A stretch of DNA of 64,000 nt from contig NZ_JAYGIL010000008.1 of assembly GCF_034931025.1 (NCBI RefSeq), forward strand, positions 1 through 64,000. Reading direction: 5' to 3'. A program made the position numbers and the translations under genes. The notes under the pieces are model-generated. The model did no database searches. It saw nothing but the letters and a program-made list of their open reading frames with translations, and was not told the origin of the DNA. How positions within the stretch are numbered: the stretch's first letter is position 1; each line of letters opens with the position of its first letter. Below, one piece after another: positions 34,243-42,802 of this stretch. This DNA is from Arcicella gelida. GTDB taxonomy: Bacteria > Bacteroidota > Bacteroidia > Cytophagales > Spirosomataceae.

Positions 34243-34842
34243 ATGACCCCTTTATTCACATATACAAAAGAGGAAGTAGATAAAATCGGTAATGCAATCA
34301 TCTATCTGACTGAGAAAATCCCTTTCCTCTCCAAAACAAAAATTCTCAAACTGATTTACTTAATTGAAGAAACTTCCATCAGAAAACATGGACTGCCTAT
34401 CTTTAATTTGAGATTTTTTCTCTGGAAATTTGGCCCAGTTTCAAAGGATTTATTCATAGAATTATCCTCAGAACCCGATTTGTTGAAAAATTATATCGTT
34501 GCAAAAAGAAACGATGACGATTGTAATAATTACTTTACTGCTCTTCAACCTTTTTGTGATGATGAATTTTCGGATAACGAAATGGCTGTCATCGACTTGG
34601 TGATTGATAAATTTAAAGATTATTCTGCCGAAGCATTAGTGAAATTTACGCATCGTACACACTCTTTGTGGCATACTACTGCCGTAGAAGCAGGGGTACT
34701 CGAAAAGCTTGAAAATCAGTTGATAAACAATACCGATATTGAAATTGATTTCTCTGTGTTGTTGAAAGGTGATGCGTTCAAGCAAGAAATGTATCTGCAA
34801 CACAAAGAATACTTAATGCTTTCTCGCTCCTTAAAATTCTAA
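34243..34842 (+). CDS. Panacea-domain (DUF4065/SocA-like) antitoxin
   Basis: 199 aa. KIGNAIIYLTEKIPFLSKTKILKLIYLIEETSIRKHGLPIFNLRFFLWKFGPVSKDLF is the core of the Panacea (SocA-like) domain, and the C-terminal FTHRTHSLWHTT fits too. Panacea proteins neutralise many unrelated toxins encoded next to them. Upstream DNA (34150-34240) has repeated TTTTACGAAAATTTACG-like words that could be operator sites. The partner 5 bp downstream is frameshifted. Confidence 0.82.
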   Translation: MTPLFTYTKEEVDKIGNAIIYLTEKIPFLSKTKILKLIYLIEETSIRKHGLPIFNLRFFLWKFGPVSKDLFIELSSEPDLLKNYIVAKRNDDDCNNYFTALQPFCDDEFSDNEMAVIDLVIDKFKDYSAEALVKFTHRTHSLWHTTAVEAGVLEKLENQLINNTDIEIDFSVLLKGDAFKQEMYLQHKEYLMLSRSLKF

Positions 34843-34847
34843 TCTTG

Positions 34848-35297
34848 TGTTTACAGAAGGCTCTATTCTCTTCTTTGACCCTTTTTATTTCCGAAATGGC
34901 AATACCGCCAAAGCTAAGTTTTTCATTCATTGTACTGAAAGTAATGGATGAAAAAGTAGTTTTGGCGACTTTGCCCTCCAGCCAAGACTACGTGCCTGCC
35001 ACCATTGTAGATGCCGACGTTTCGCCTTGTATCGAAATACCCAATGCAAACTTTAGTTGCTATTTCCTAAAAGCCGAACGTATCGTTACGACTAATGATT
35101 GGGCGTTTTCTAAAGATACTTTTTTGTATGGACATCAATTAGATGCTTATGAGATTGCTACGCTACAAGATATTTATCCTATCGAAGGTATTGATTATGA
35201 GTATATTGGTACACTAAGCTCCGACGTTTTTAATGAAATAATTACTTGCTTTCGTAATTCTGCCTCTGTAAAACGTAAATACAAGCGTTTACTCTGA
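34848..35297 (+). pseudogene. Panacea partner (putative toxin), frameshifted by a 4-bp duplication
   Basis: From GTG 34848 the frame reads VFTEGSILFFDPFYFRNGNTAKAKFFI and then goes out of register. The next frame continues as VLKVMDEKVVLATLPSSQDYVPA to RNSASVKRKYKRLL. Removing one copy of the tandem CATT (34924-34931) would join them perfectly (AKFFIVLKV). The family is a short Bacteroidota protein usually found after Panacea genes; its activity is not known to me. As written the toxin is dead, or it could restart at a downstream codon. Confidence 0.75.
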
Positions 35298-35306
35298 TAC
35301 CTCAAG

Positions 35307-35510
35307 TCACCCCGTTAGTAAATCTTGCATTAAACCTTCTTTTATTTTCTTGTACTTCTGTAAAGTTGATTCTTCGGCTTGAAGTTTTTCATCAACTGAT
35401 TTTATTCGATTAGCAATACTTTTCTGTTCTTGATATGATATTATTAAAAAAGGTATTTTGTAAAAGTCGCCATGTTTTAAATCTGGAATAGTTGTAGTTC
35501 CTGCATAGTT
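35307..35510 (-). pseudogene. hsdS: HsdS C-terminal fragment
   Basis: KIPFLIISYQEQKSIANRIKSVDEKLQAEESTLQKYKKIKEGLMQDLLTG is the conserved C-terminal helix pair of type I specificity subunits. Only about 65 codons remain. The gene ends abruptly at an AAT repeat beyond which unrelated DNA begins. It is 28 kb from the hsdS/hsdM stubs; I cannot tell if they were once one locus. Confidence 0.8.
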
Positions 35511-35534
35511 TAATATTAATAATAATAATAATAT
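35510..35534. repeat. AAT microsatellite at the junction of two gene fragments
   Basis: TAATATT followed by six AAT units (with a final ATA). It lies exactly between the HsdS fragment (minus strand) and the secreted-enzyme fragment (plus strand), so it is the probable recombination joint. Confidence 0.75.
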
Positions 35535-35877
35535 AGCCTTTGAAATGCTGGCAGTACGTGCCAAATCAGATGGTGTAGAAATTGAATTTACAGAACCATT
35601 GAAAGAAGGTGTTGGCGAAAAAGCATCAGACTATGACATTCGTCAATGGTGGTTTAAGCCAACTGGCAATTATGGTGGCCCTAAATTAGATAATGAAAGC
35701 TTACCTGTAAAATCAGTAAATGTATCTAGCGACCGCAAGAAAGTAACCCTACAACTAGCTGGTATGAAAAGTAAACACGTTGTTTATATCCATTTGAACC
35801 GAAAAACGATTGTTAGTCAAAATGGCAATAATCTGTGGAGTACAGAAGCTTGGTATACGATGAACGTTTTACCATAA
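35535..35877 (+). pseudogene. C-terminal fragment of a secreted PQQ-dehydrogenase/cytochrome-type protein
   Basis: The frame reads IAFEMLAVRAKSDGVEIEFTEPL, then SDYDIRQWWFKPTGNYGGPKLDNESL, HVVYIHLNRKTI and LWSTEAWYTMNVLP. This is the C-terminal beta domain of large Bacteroidota secreted proteins (PQQ-dependent sugar dehydrogenase or plastocyanin/cytochrome c type). The catalytic parts are absent. An ATG at 35545 exists, but reading continues upstream into the microsatellite, so it is a truncated relic. Confidence 0.7.
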
Positions 35878-35897
35878 TAAAAACCAAAGTATAACAG

Positions 35898-35945
35898 AAA
35901 GGCTATCATTATTAGAAGTAAAAGCTTCCTATAACGATAGCCTTT
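35898..35945 (+). terminator. Intrinsic terminator after the secreted-enzyme fragment
   Basis: AAAGGCTATC (35898-35907) and GATAGCCTTT (35936-35945) with an inner GAAG/CTTC pairing, then TTG. Likely the original terminator of the truncated gene. Confidence 0.7.
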
Positions 35946-36084
35946 TTGTATAAATGGCTATCGACTCATTTATATAGGAATTTGTATCAACATTATCTAC
36001 ATCAATTCAAAAGGTATTAATCCATAAAATATTTTTACGAGAAGGCACAAAGTATAACTTTTAACGCAAGTGTATGTACGTCAG

Positions 36085-38865
36085 CTATTTATTAGAAGGT
36101 GATACCGAAGGAGAAGTAAATTTCTTGATTTCAATTTTCCTTTGTTTTACTTTGATGATGAAATCAGTCGTGGTAATATTTCCATTTTCGATTTTTATAT
36201 CTTTGCCATTATTAGGTACTTCTAGCTCTGAAGATAACAAAGAGGTATCAACACTCACTTTATATTCACCCAAAGGCATATAAAACGCATATCGACCATC
36301 AGAGGATGTTCGGGTACGAAATACTTTACCAGTTTTATCTACCGCCAACATCACAATACCAAACAAATCTATGTCTGTTTCGTAACTAAACTGGCTACGA
36401 ACATAACTGAGCTGCCCTTTCAGCGTGCCTGTTATCTGTAAAGGAATGCCTATTTTTGTTTTTTTCTGAAGTGTAATTTTTTGTTCAGGAGCGTGCCATC
36501 CTTGCTGATAAGGTACCGAAACCGTCATTATACCATCTGGTAGATTTTTATAGATAATATTCCCTGATTTGTCGGTTATGAATAATTTTTTATCAATATT
36601 CACCATTAAACCACCAGCAATTGAATCCGTTTTACTATAAACTCCGTCTTGGTTTAAGTCTTTATAAACAAATACTTCTAACAAATTACTACTTTTAACA
36701 TTTACTTTAATCGTCGGAAAATGATGGATAAGCCCCAGCTCTAAGATACTTCTTTGGCGATTGTTATATCGATTTAAATTGAGATTGGTATAAATACTTG
36801 TCTTATCTCCAGCCACATATTCCATTCTTTCGGTCAGGAACTGACTAGAACCAAAGTTAGAATGATAAGTAAATGAAATTCCAGTATTGGTTTTTAGCTT
36901 TTTAGAAAACCAGCTTTTCTGAACAAATGAAGCGAAATTGAAAATATTGCTCTGCTTCGTAGAACCCATAGCGCTATTAGGAATTTCGCTCAAATAAAAA
37001 GCCCCTAGCTGAATAGAACCGTTCAAATTAAAAATACCATTTTTATAATATAGGTTAGTGCGTAGGTGTAAATTAGCTGTAGAGTCGCTACTAAGTGAAT
37101 ACGCACCCATCTCAGAATTCATGAAAAAACTTTGATTTTTTGCAGAAGGAAGTGAAAAATTAAACAGTGCATTCCATGCGTTGAGCGATTGTTGCCGAGC
37201 TTCTCCAATAAAGGAGTACAATGGATTACCCTTTTCATGGGTAAATACTGGAGCGAGTGAAATCGCTACTTTTTTGCTTTTTAGAGATACTCCCCACTCA
37301 GCTCTTAAATTCCTTGTAGCAAATACGAATTGGTCTGGCGAAATCTGTTTTGGAGAAAAGTTTCGAAAATTAAAAAACCACCAAATGTTTGCTTTGGGCA
37401 ATGACCAATTCACTCGTTCAGACAGATTCAAAGCGCCTCTTTGAAGACCCGGATAATATCCAGTACTCAAGTAATTAGAACTATTAATATTCACTTTCCC
37501 GATAGCCCCATTTACGTTTACAGTCATAGACATCCCGTATTTTTCTACATTGCTATTCTGTAAAGAAGATACTCTGCCTCCGTTTAAATTCAGTCCATAA
37601 ACCATTTTTTTATTACTGGTGTACTGAAATTCATTTCCTAAAAGCTGATTCTGAACGCCCTGAATACCGTCGTAATCCAAAACAAAAAAATGATTGGTTC
37701 GCCATTGTTTGTCTTGATGCTTAAAAGCAATCCAGCCAGCCCTGCTCCCCCCAATGTTGATTTGATTATTTTGACGACCCAGTAAGTTGTTTTCTTTGTC
37801 GATAAAACCTACTTCCCAAGTATCAGTTTTTGAAGTACTCAGGTAACCCATTACGCCCCGACCTGTTAAATTAAGGTCGAGCGAACGAAAAATATTACCA
37901 ACTTTTATTCCTCTTTGCTTATTGCCATACTCTAACCAAGTATTTTGAATCAAGATTGGAGAAGCACGATTTTGCCAACTAGAAAGGTTTAAACTATAAC
38001 TTAGCCTATCTTTTCCCAATTCAAAACCACCACGCCCTCTTACTAAATACGACTGATTGCTATTGAATAAATTTTGTGAGCCTATCTGTAAAGTATTATC
38101 TGTAAAAGCACTGCTACTTAATTCATCACGATAATTTCTGGTACTTCTGGCACTTTGTACTTGTACTAAAGCATTGCCCACTACATCCCCATTAGCATAG
38201 ACTCCAGTAATATTAATATCAAAGGCTTCAATATTGAGCATACGTTTAGTGATTGGCTTCGAAAAAACGATAGTCGTATCTGTTGATGCTGGCAAGGTCA
38301 GCTTTATGTTTTGATGAAAACCCTGTTCATCAATACTTAACGGATAAGTGCATACCAGAGTAATAGCTTGCACAGTATTACCTGAATTAAAAACCTGAAC
38401 AGGGATGAGAATTGTATCACGAAGATTATCCAATAAAATACTGGAGACAGCGGCATATAGATTTACCTTACGCTTCGGCGAAACATTGATTTCAGAAGCT
38501 ACTGCTGCAAGTTTATTTTTATGTTCATCGTACAGTACAAATTTGATAGCATTCGCCACACCAGCTTTTGCTTTCTTTGTTACAAATATTGATACAGAAA
38601 CAAAGCTACTATCATGCGGTGCTACATTTACATGAAAATCATTTTTGGAAATAATAGTCAATCCAGCATCGGCTGTAATAGCAATGCGTCCGTTTAAAGT
38701 ACCTTCTGAATAATTACTCAGTTTCAATAGTATCACCACACGTTCTTCATTGTTGGCAAGAATATTAGTATTGGCTGTGGTTAATCCAAATAATTTTCCT
38801 TGCTGAGCATGAGCAACAGAGCAAATAAAAATGAGTAATGCCAGTATCTTGATATATTTACTCAT
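36085..38865 (-). CDS. Usher-like outer-membrane protein of a chaperone-usher-type system
   Basis: 926 aa from ATG 38865; a GTG at 38871 in the same frame overlaps the upstream stop by 1 nt and is less likely. Signal peptide MSKYIKILALLIFICSVAHA. Residues ~25-240 form two beta-sandwich-like domains; ~250-715 are alternating strands with many aromatic ends, as in an outer-membrane barrel (SYLVRGRGGFELGKDRLSYSLNL; GIKVGNIFRSLDLNLTGRGVMGYL). Then FVYKDLNQDGVYSKTDSIAGGLM and TDKSGNIIYKNLPDG resemble the C-terminal domain of archaic ushers. Two C-terminal Ig-like domains end the protein. Order with chaperone, tip protein and pilin supports a fibre usher. Confidence 0.65.
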   Translation of the reverse strand: MSKYIKILALLIFICSVAHAQQGKLFGLTTANTNILANNEERVVILLKLSNYSEGTLNGRIAITADAGLTIISKNDFHVNVAPHDSSFVSVSIFVTKKAKAGVANAIKFVLYDEHKNKLAAVASEINVSPKRKVNLYAAVSSILLDNLRDTILIPVQVFNSGNTVQAITLVCTYPLSIDEQGFHQNIKLTLPASTDTTIVFSKPITKRMLNIEAFDINITGVYANGDVVGNALVQVQSARSTRNYRDELSSSAFTDNTLQIGSQNLFNSNQSYLVRGRGGFELGKDRLSYSLNLSSWQNRASPILIQNTWLEYGNKQRGIKVGNIFRSLDLNLTGRGVMGYLSTSKTDTWEVGFIDKENNLLGRQNNQINIGGSRAGWIAFKHQDKQWRTNHFFVLDYDGIQGVQNQLLGNEFQYTSNKKMVYGLNLNGGRVSSLQNSNVEKYGMSMTVNVNGAIGKVNINSSNYLSTGYYPGLQRGALNLSERVNWSLPKANIWWFFNFRNFSPKQISPDQFVFATRNLRAEWGVSLKSKKVAISLAPVFTHEKGNPLYSFIGEARQQSLNAWNALFNFSLPSAKNQSFFMNSEMGAYSLSSDSTANLHLRTNLYYKNGIFNLNGSIQLGAFYLSEIPNSAMGSTKQSNIFNFASFVQKSWFSKKLKTNTGISFTYHSNFGSSQFLTERMEYVAGDKTSIYTNLNLNRYNNRQRSILELGLIHHFPTIKVNVKSSNLLEVFVYKDLNQDGVYSKTDSIAGGLMVNIDKKLFITDKSGNIIYKNLPDGIMTVSVPYQQGWHAPEQKITLQKKTKIGIPLQITGTLKGQLSYVRSQFSYETDIDLFGIVMLAVDKTGKVFRTRTSSDGRYAFYMPLGEYKVSVDTSLLSSELEVPNNGKDIKIENGNITTTDFIIKVKQRKIEIKKFTSPSVSPSNK

Positions 38866-38870
38866 TTTCA

Positions 38871-39887
38871 CTATTGAGGCAGAACTACAAAAATTATGTT
38901 TACACTGTATCTTCCGCTGGGTTGCATAAGATTGGAGGTATTCGCTGAAATAGCATATATCAGGTTATATTCTACCATTTGTTGACTGATGTCCAAAGGA
39001 TTAGCAGTACTGATAAGTACTTGTTCGTTGAGTGATAACTGTCTGGTATAAAATGAAATGTCTGCATTAGTGGCTGTACTTTGAGATGCTTCTAAACTTA
39101 TTACATTAACAGGAATCGTAGCCGAAGAAGTACTAGAAGTAAGAACATCCGTACTAGTTTTTACAATAACCTGATAAGGTGCAGAAGCAATCACTTTCAA
39201 ACCGTTGGCAATATTAACCGACTTCTCTGAACTATAATCATTTACAGTATTGAATACCATATTAACCATTTCTGCACCATTTTGCAATAACATCGTAAAA
39301 CTGTTATTAGCGGTGGTTTGAACCTGAAATGCAACTGGTATCGTGACTGTTGATACGGCTTGATTGTTTTGGTTATACAGTGTAAAAATAAGACTACTGG
39401 TATAAGTGCCATTAGGAACGAGTAAATGGTTTCCACCTTGAATAACCATATCAAATGTATGTTCTGTATAATCGCTGAAAGCTGCGTTTGAATTACTGAT
39501 GAGTGTTACATCGCTTATACTAAGAGGGTAGTCGTTATTACTTACGCCTATTTCTGAAGCTGTTGGCGAACCCTGACTCACTCGATTGAAGCGTAACGAA
39601 ATATACTGCGGTGCCACAAAATTAGCTCCATTAGTAAAATTATCTGTAGTTCGTACTCGCAGACTCCAACCATTACAAGTGCTTGAATTAGGGTTATATT
39701 GTACAGCTAGGGCATCTGTAATCGTTACACCTGTCATTTGGCTTTCATAGTCACTAAAACTATAAGTAGCACCAGTATTACCAGAAATGGCAATTCCGTC
39801 ACAATTATTCGTGGATTGACTGTAACATATAATACCCTTCGCACAAAGCAATGTCACGAACAAGGTGTAATACAATAATTTATACAT
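38871..39887 (-). CDS. Secreted fibre-tip or adhesin-like protein
   Basis: 338 aa with a signal peptide (MYKLLYYTLFVTLLCAKGIICYSQ). The rest is beta-rich: GNTGATYSFSDYESQMTGVTI, WSLRVRTTDNFTNGANFVAPQYISLRF, then a second part with VNIANGLKVIASAPYQVIVKTST, which resembles the strand pattern of the pilin gene. Two pilin-like domains are likely, as in two-domain tip adhesins. It lies between chaperone and usher genes. Confidence 0.6.
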   Translation of the reverse strand: MYKLLYYTLFVTLLCAKGIICYSQSTNNCDGIAISGNTGATYSFSDYESQMTGVTITDALAVQYNPNSSTCNGWSLRVRTTDNFTNGANFVAPQYISLRFNRVSQGSPTASEIGVSNNDYPLSISDVTLISNSNAAFSDYTEHTFDMVIQGGNHLLVPNGTYTSSLIFTLYNQNNQAVSTVTIPVAFQVQTTANNSFTMLLQNGAEMVNMVFNTVNDYSSEKSVNIANGLKVIASAPYQVIVKTSTDVLTSSTSSATIPVNVISLEASQSTATNADISFYTRQLSLNEQVLISTANPLDISQQMVEYNLIYAISANTSNLMQPSGRYSVNIIFVVLPQ

Positions 39888-39908
39888 TGGTTAGTGGTTT
39901 CCAGCTCG

Positions 39909-40724
39909 TTATCTTTCAAATTCAAGTTCGGCTATTTTCAACTCATCTTTATTTCCGTAGGTGACGATGGCCGTAGCGGTATATTTCCCTTTGGCTAGTT
40001 TTACGGGTAAGGGTTGTTTTAGAATACGGTTATCGCCTGGCAATGAATAAAAGTTTAAATCGTCAAGCTTTTGTTTTTCACCTGTTTGTGTATTCAGTAA
40101 CTCCCAATTTACTTTACCTTCTACCCATACTTTACTTTTATTTTGAAAAGCTAATTCCAAACGACCAGCGTTGCTTTTGGTGCTGTCTGCCACATCCTTA
40201 AAATCGGTAATATCAATATCTCTTTCTTCCTGTTGACTAAACGAATGATACAATTTTATGCCTATCCGCATACTTACTTTCATCATTGCGCCATTGGGGG
40301 ATTTGCTATCTACAGGGGTCAATTGCGTAAAATAGAGCATCGCTGTATGAACAGGAATATCCTTGTTGGCATTTTGAGGTACATTAAGCATAATGTTGAC
40401 TACCTTTTTTTCTTTTGCTTGTAAAGTAAAAAAAGCACCTGGAGAAATCTGAATCCAATCAGCGCAAGTAGTTGGTTGTGTGCCCGGATTAAAGCTAAGA
40501 TTATCGCCCAGAGCATTATAAGCCCAGTCGTTAATAGCAATACCAACATCCATAGCTTTATCACTCGGATTAGTCACAGTTACTTTTTGTGTACCCATGC
40601 CACCTGCATCAACTTTATAATAAATCCTACTAGGGCCAACCATGATTCCATCTTGGGCAAAAAGCTGGAGATTTGTTAAGAGTAGTATTGAAACAACTGT
40701 AAAAAAATATCTTCTGATTTTCAT
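39909..40724 (-). CDS. Periplasmic PapD-like fimbrial chaperone
   Basis: 271 aa from ATG 40724 (MKIRRYFFTVVSILLLTNLQLFAQ, signal peptide); an ATG at 40736 adds four residues. Two Ig-like domains: the first with GIMVGPSRIYYKVDAGGMGTQKVTVTNPSDKAMDVGI and the edge strand TLQAKEKKVVNIMLNVPQNA, as in PapD-type donor-strand chaperones. The second is around GRLELAFQNKSKVWVEGKVNWELL. It would guide subunits to the usher. Confidence 0.72.
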   Translation of the reverse strand: MKIRRYFFTVVSILLLTNLQLFAQDGIMVGPSRIYYKVDAGGMGTQKVTVTNPSDKAMDVGIAINDWAYNALGDNLSFNPGTQPTTCADWIQISPGAFFTLQAKEKKVVNIMLNVPQNANKDIPVHTAMLYFTQLTPVDSKSPNGAMMKVSMRIGIKLYHSFSQQEERDIDITDFKDVADSTKSNAGRLELAFQNKSKVWVEGKVNWELLNTQTGEKQKLDDLNFYSLPGDNRILKQPLPVKLAKGKYTATAIVTYGNKDELKIAELEFER

Positions 40725-40789
40725 AGAAACTGACATTACATGATAATCTCAAAAATTATATTTGATGAGATTACCCCCTAAAATATCAA

Positions 40790-40825
40790 CAGTACTCAAT
40801 AGAAAAAAAAATCTACTGAGTACTG
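40790..40825 (-). terminator. Attenuator-type hairpin between pilin and chaperone genes
   Basis: CAGTACTCA (40790-40798) pairs with TGAGTACTG (40817-40825), with an A/T-rich loop containing TAGA/TCTA pairing. A second stem TAATCTC/GAGATTA lies at 40744-40772. Typical of a partial terminator that lets the first gene (pilin) be made in excess. Confidence 0.6.
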
Positions 40826-40873
40826 CTGATTGATTATTTATGAAGAGCATTTAAAATGTATAGCGATAATGAA

Positions 40874-41419
40874 TTAAGGTGCTGCAATCGTAAATACAAC
40901 AGGGATAATATTAGTACCTGCGGCTTTATCAAATACTTTTTCACCTCCATAAACACTATAATTAATACTAAATAACGCTTCTGCATTCTGTTCCGAATTA
41001 TTGAAGGTACTTCCACTAGCCAAGATAAAATTTCGCTCTGTACCATCAATAGAAGTGCCTGACCTATCTGTCACGTTATCGGTTCTACCTCTGGAATTAT
41101 CACTTGGAATGGCAGCTAAAACTATTAAGTGATCTCCTAATGCCGACGGATTAGTCGAAACAGTTCCTACTTTAACGGTTACTCTATAGGCTTTTGTACT
41201 TATTACTGTCAAATAATCATCAAGTGTACCATAGATCCCATTTAAATAGGAATCAATATTATTAAAAGTTACAGTTGTAGTAGTATTACCATTAATGCTT
41301 AATGACATTACATCTTCTAAGACAACGTTAAATGTACTAGTTGCAGTTGACTGTGCTGAAGATTGGTTTGCAGTAAATAAGCCTACTGCTAAGGCGGCGG
41401 ATAAGAGAATTTTCTTCAT
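40874..41419 (-). CDS. Major pilin/fibre subunit-like secreted protein
   Basis: 181 aa. Signal peptide MKKILLSAALAVGLFTANQSSAQ. The mature protein (STATSTFNVVLEDVMSLSINGNTTTTVTFNNIDSYLNG ... ALFSINYSVYGGEKVFDKAAGTNIIPVVFTIAAP) is Thr/Ser-rich, Cys-free and beta-rich, ending in alternating hydrophobic residues, like a spore-coat-U/DUF4402-type subunit that is completed by a donor strand. First gene of the operon, with its own long promoter region. Confidence 0.65.
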   Translation of the reverse strand: MKKILLSAALAVGLFTANQSSAQSTATSTFNVVLEDVMSLSINGNTTTTVTFNNIDSYLNGIYGTLDDYLTVISTKAYRVTVKVGTVSTNPSALGDHLIVLAAIPSDNSRGRTDNVTDRSGTSIDGTERNFILASGSTFNNSEQNAEALFSINYSVYGGEKVFDKAAGTNIIPVVFTIAAP

Positions 41420-41832
41420 GTTTAAGTTTAATAACTTTTATATTGTTTGATGTATAATATACGTAGCCAAATTATTGATTTTAACAAATCCTCACAAATC
41501 TTGTCGCATTTTTTTAGTCCAATAATAGAAAAAACAAGTCCAATTTATTGGAATTGGACATTTAACAAAAATACACTTTAAAAAAACAATATTATAACTC
41601 GAAATACTGAGTTAATTCACTTGTGATCTACTTAGCCCAAATTAACAAAAGTTTTCAAGGCTAATGCTAAAAATAGCCCTAAAAGCTACCTTAGAAGTAA
41701 ATAAAAAGGCTTTTTCGTAATTCTATCAGAAGAGTCGCTCAAGAATCATGAAACATCAAAATTGTAAGAATTAACAATACTGTTACAAACGGTATTGAAT
41801 TAGTTTTTTAAGGAATAGTTATTTAGGTTTTT
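41420..41832. other. 413-bp promoter region of the fibre operon
   Basis: Contains the inverted repeat GTCCAATT-TATTGG-AATTGGAC (41538-41559) and a further AGTCCAAT word at 41515-41523: three half-sites of one word. A second imperfect dyad, AATACTGTT/AACGGTATT, lies at about 41776-41796 near the AraC stop. These are candidate operators for a regulator of the fibre operon. No gene is visible. Confidence 0.5.
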
Positions 41833-42747
41833 TTAGTTGAAACTATGTCGGTATTCAATGGGTGTGAAATTGGTTTTACTTTTGAAAAGTTTACTAAATG
41901 ATTGTGGATATTCAAAACCCAATTCATAAGCAATTTCAGTTACTGTTAAACTAGTAGTCGTTAAAATTTCTTTCGCCTTTTCAATCAGTTTATCATGTAT
42001 ATGTTGTTGTGTATTTTGTCCTGTTACGCTTCTGAGCATATCACTTAAATACGATGGAGAAACATTTAGTTCGGTCGCCAATTTTTCTACGGTAGGTAAA
42101 CATAAGTCTGAATTTTCGGTAAAATGTTTTTCTAAAGTATTTTCAAAGTTTGTTAGTAAATCGTTTGTTGCCATTTTTCTTGTAATGAATTGTCTGCTAT
42201 AAAAACGATGACTATAATTGAGCAGGAGTTCAAGGTTTGAAACAATTATATCTTGGCTGAAATTATCTAAACGTGAAGTAATTTCTTTTTGAATATTTTG
42301 AACAATTGTTTCTATTATTGCTTCTTCTTCGCTTGAAAGATGCAGTGCTTCGGTTACAGTGTAGGAAAAAAAGCCATAGTTTTTAATTGCTTTTCCTAAT
42401 GGATATTGCCTAATTAAATCAGGATGAAATAATAATGACCAACCTTGATTGTTTCTATCTTCTTCACTATCAACACTGATAATTTGATTAGGTGCGATAA
42501 ATGACATTGTACCTTCATCAAAATCATAATGATTTTTCCCGTATTTCAACTTTCCTTTAAAACTTCTTTTAATTGAAATATTATAGAGGTTTAAAAGTAA
42601 TTTTTGGGAATCCAGTAGCTTGGAATGTTGCGTTTCAGCATGGTCTATAATTGTTATCAATGGATTTACCGCACTTGATATACGTATAAAAGAATGCAGT
42701 TCTTTTATAGAATTTATCTTTATGATATTTGGCTCTGTATTTTTCAT
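41833..42747 (-). CDS. AraC-family transcriptional regulator
   Basis: 304 aa. N-terminal cupin-like sensor part, then an AraC DNA-binding domain of two helix-turn-helix motifs: VEKLATELNVSPSYLSDMLRSVTG and LTVTEIAYELGFEYPQSFSKLFKSKTNFTPIEYR. Lies 55 bp downstream of the aldo/keto reductase on the same strand, so it may control that gene or the fibre operon that follows. Confidence 0.88.
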   Translation of the reverse strand: MKNTEPNIIKINSIKELHSFIRISSAVNPLITIIDHAETQHSKLLDSQKLLLNLYNISIKRSFKGKLKYGKNHYDFDEGTMSFIAPNQIISVDSEEDRNNQGWSLLFHPDLIRQYPLGKAIKNYGFFSYTVTEALHLSSEEEAIIETIVQNIQKEITSRLDNFSQDIIVSNLELLLNYSHRFYSRQFITRKMATNDLLTNFENTLEKHFTENSDLCLPTVEKLATELNVSPSYLSDMLRSVTGQNTQQHIHDKLIEKAKEILTTTSLTVTEIAYELGFEYPQSFSKLFKSKTNFTPIEYRHSFN

Positions 42748-42802
42748 CTTTATAAAGAAATAGGCGGTTATGACTCACCGCCTACTTTGTTACGTCATCA
42801 AT

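Noticed and set aside
35507..35564. N-terminal part of the HsdS C-terminal fragment (MARTASISKAILLLLL)
   Set aside because: It is the AAT repeat and the reverse of the secreted-enzyme fragment; only the part below 35510 is HsdS.
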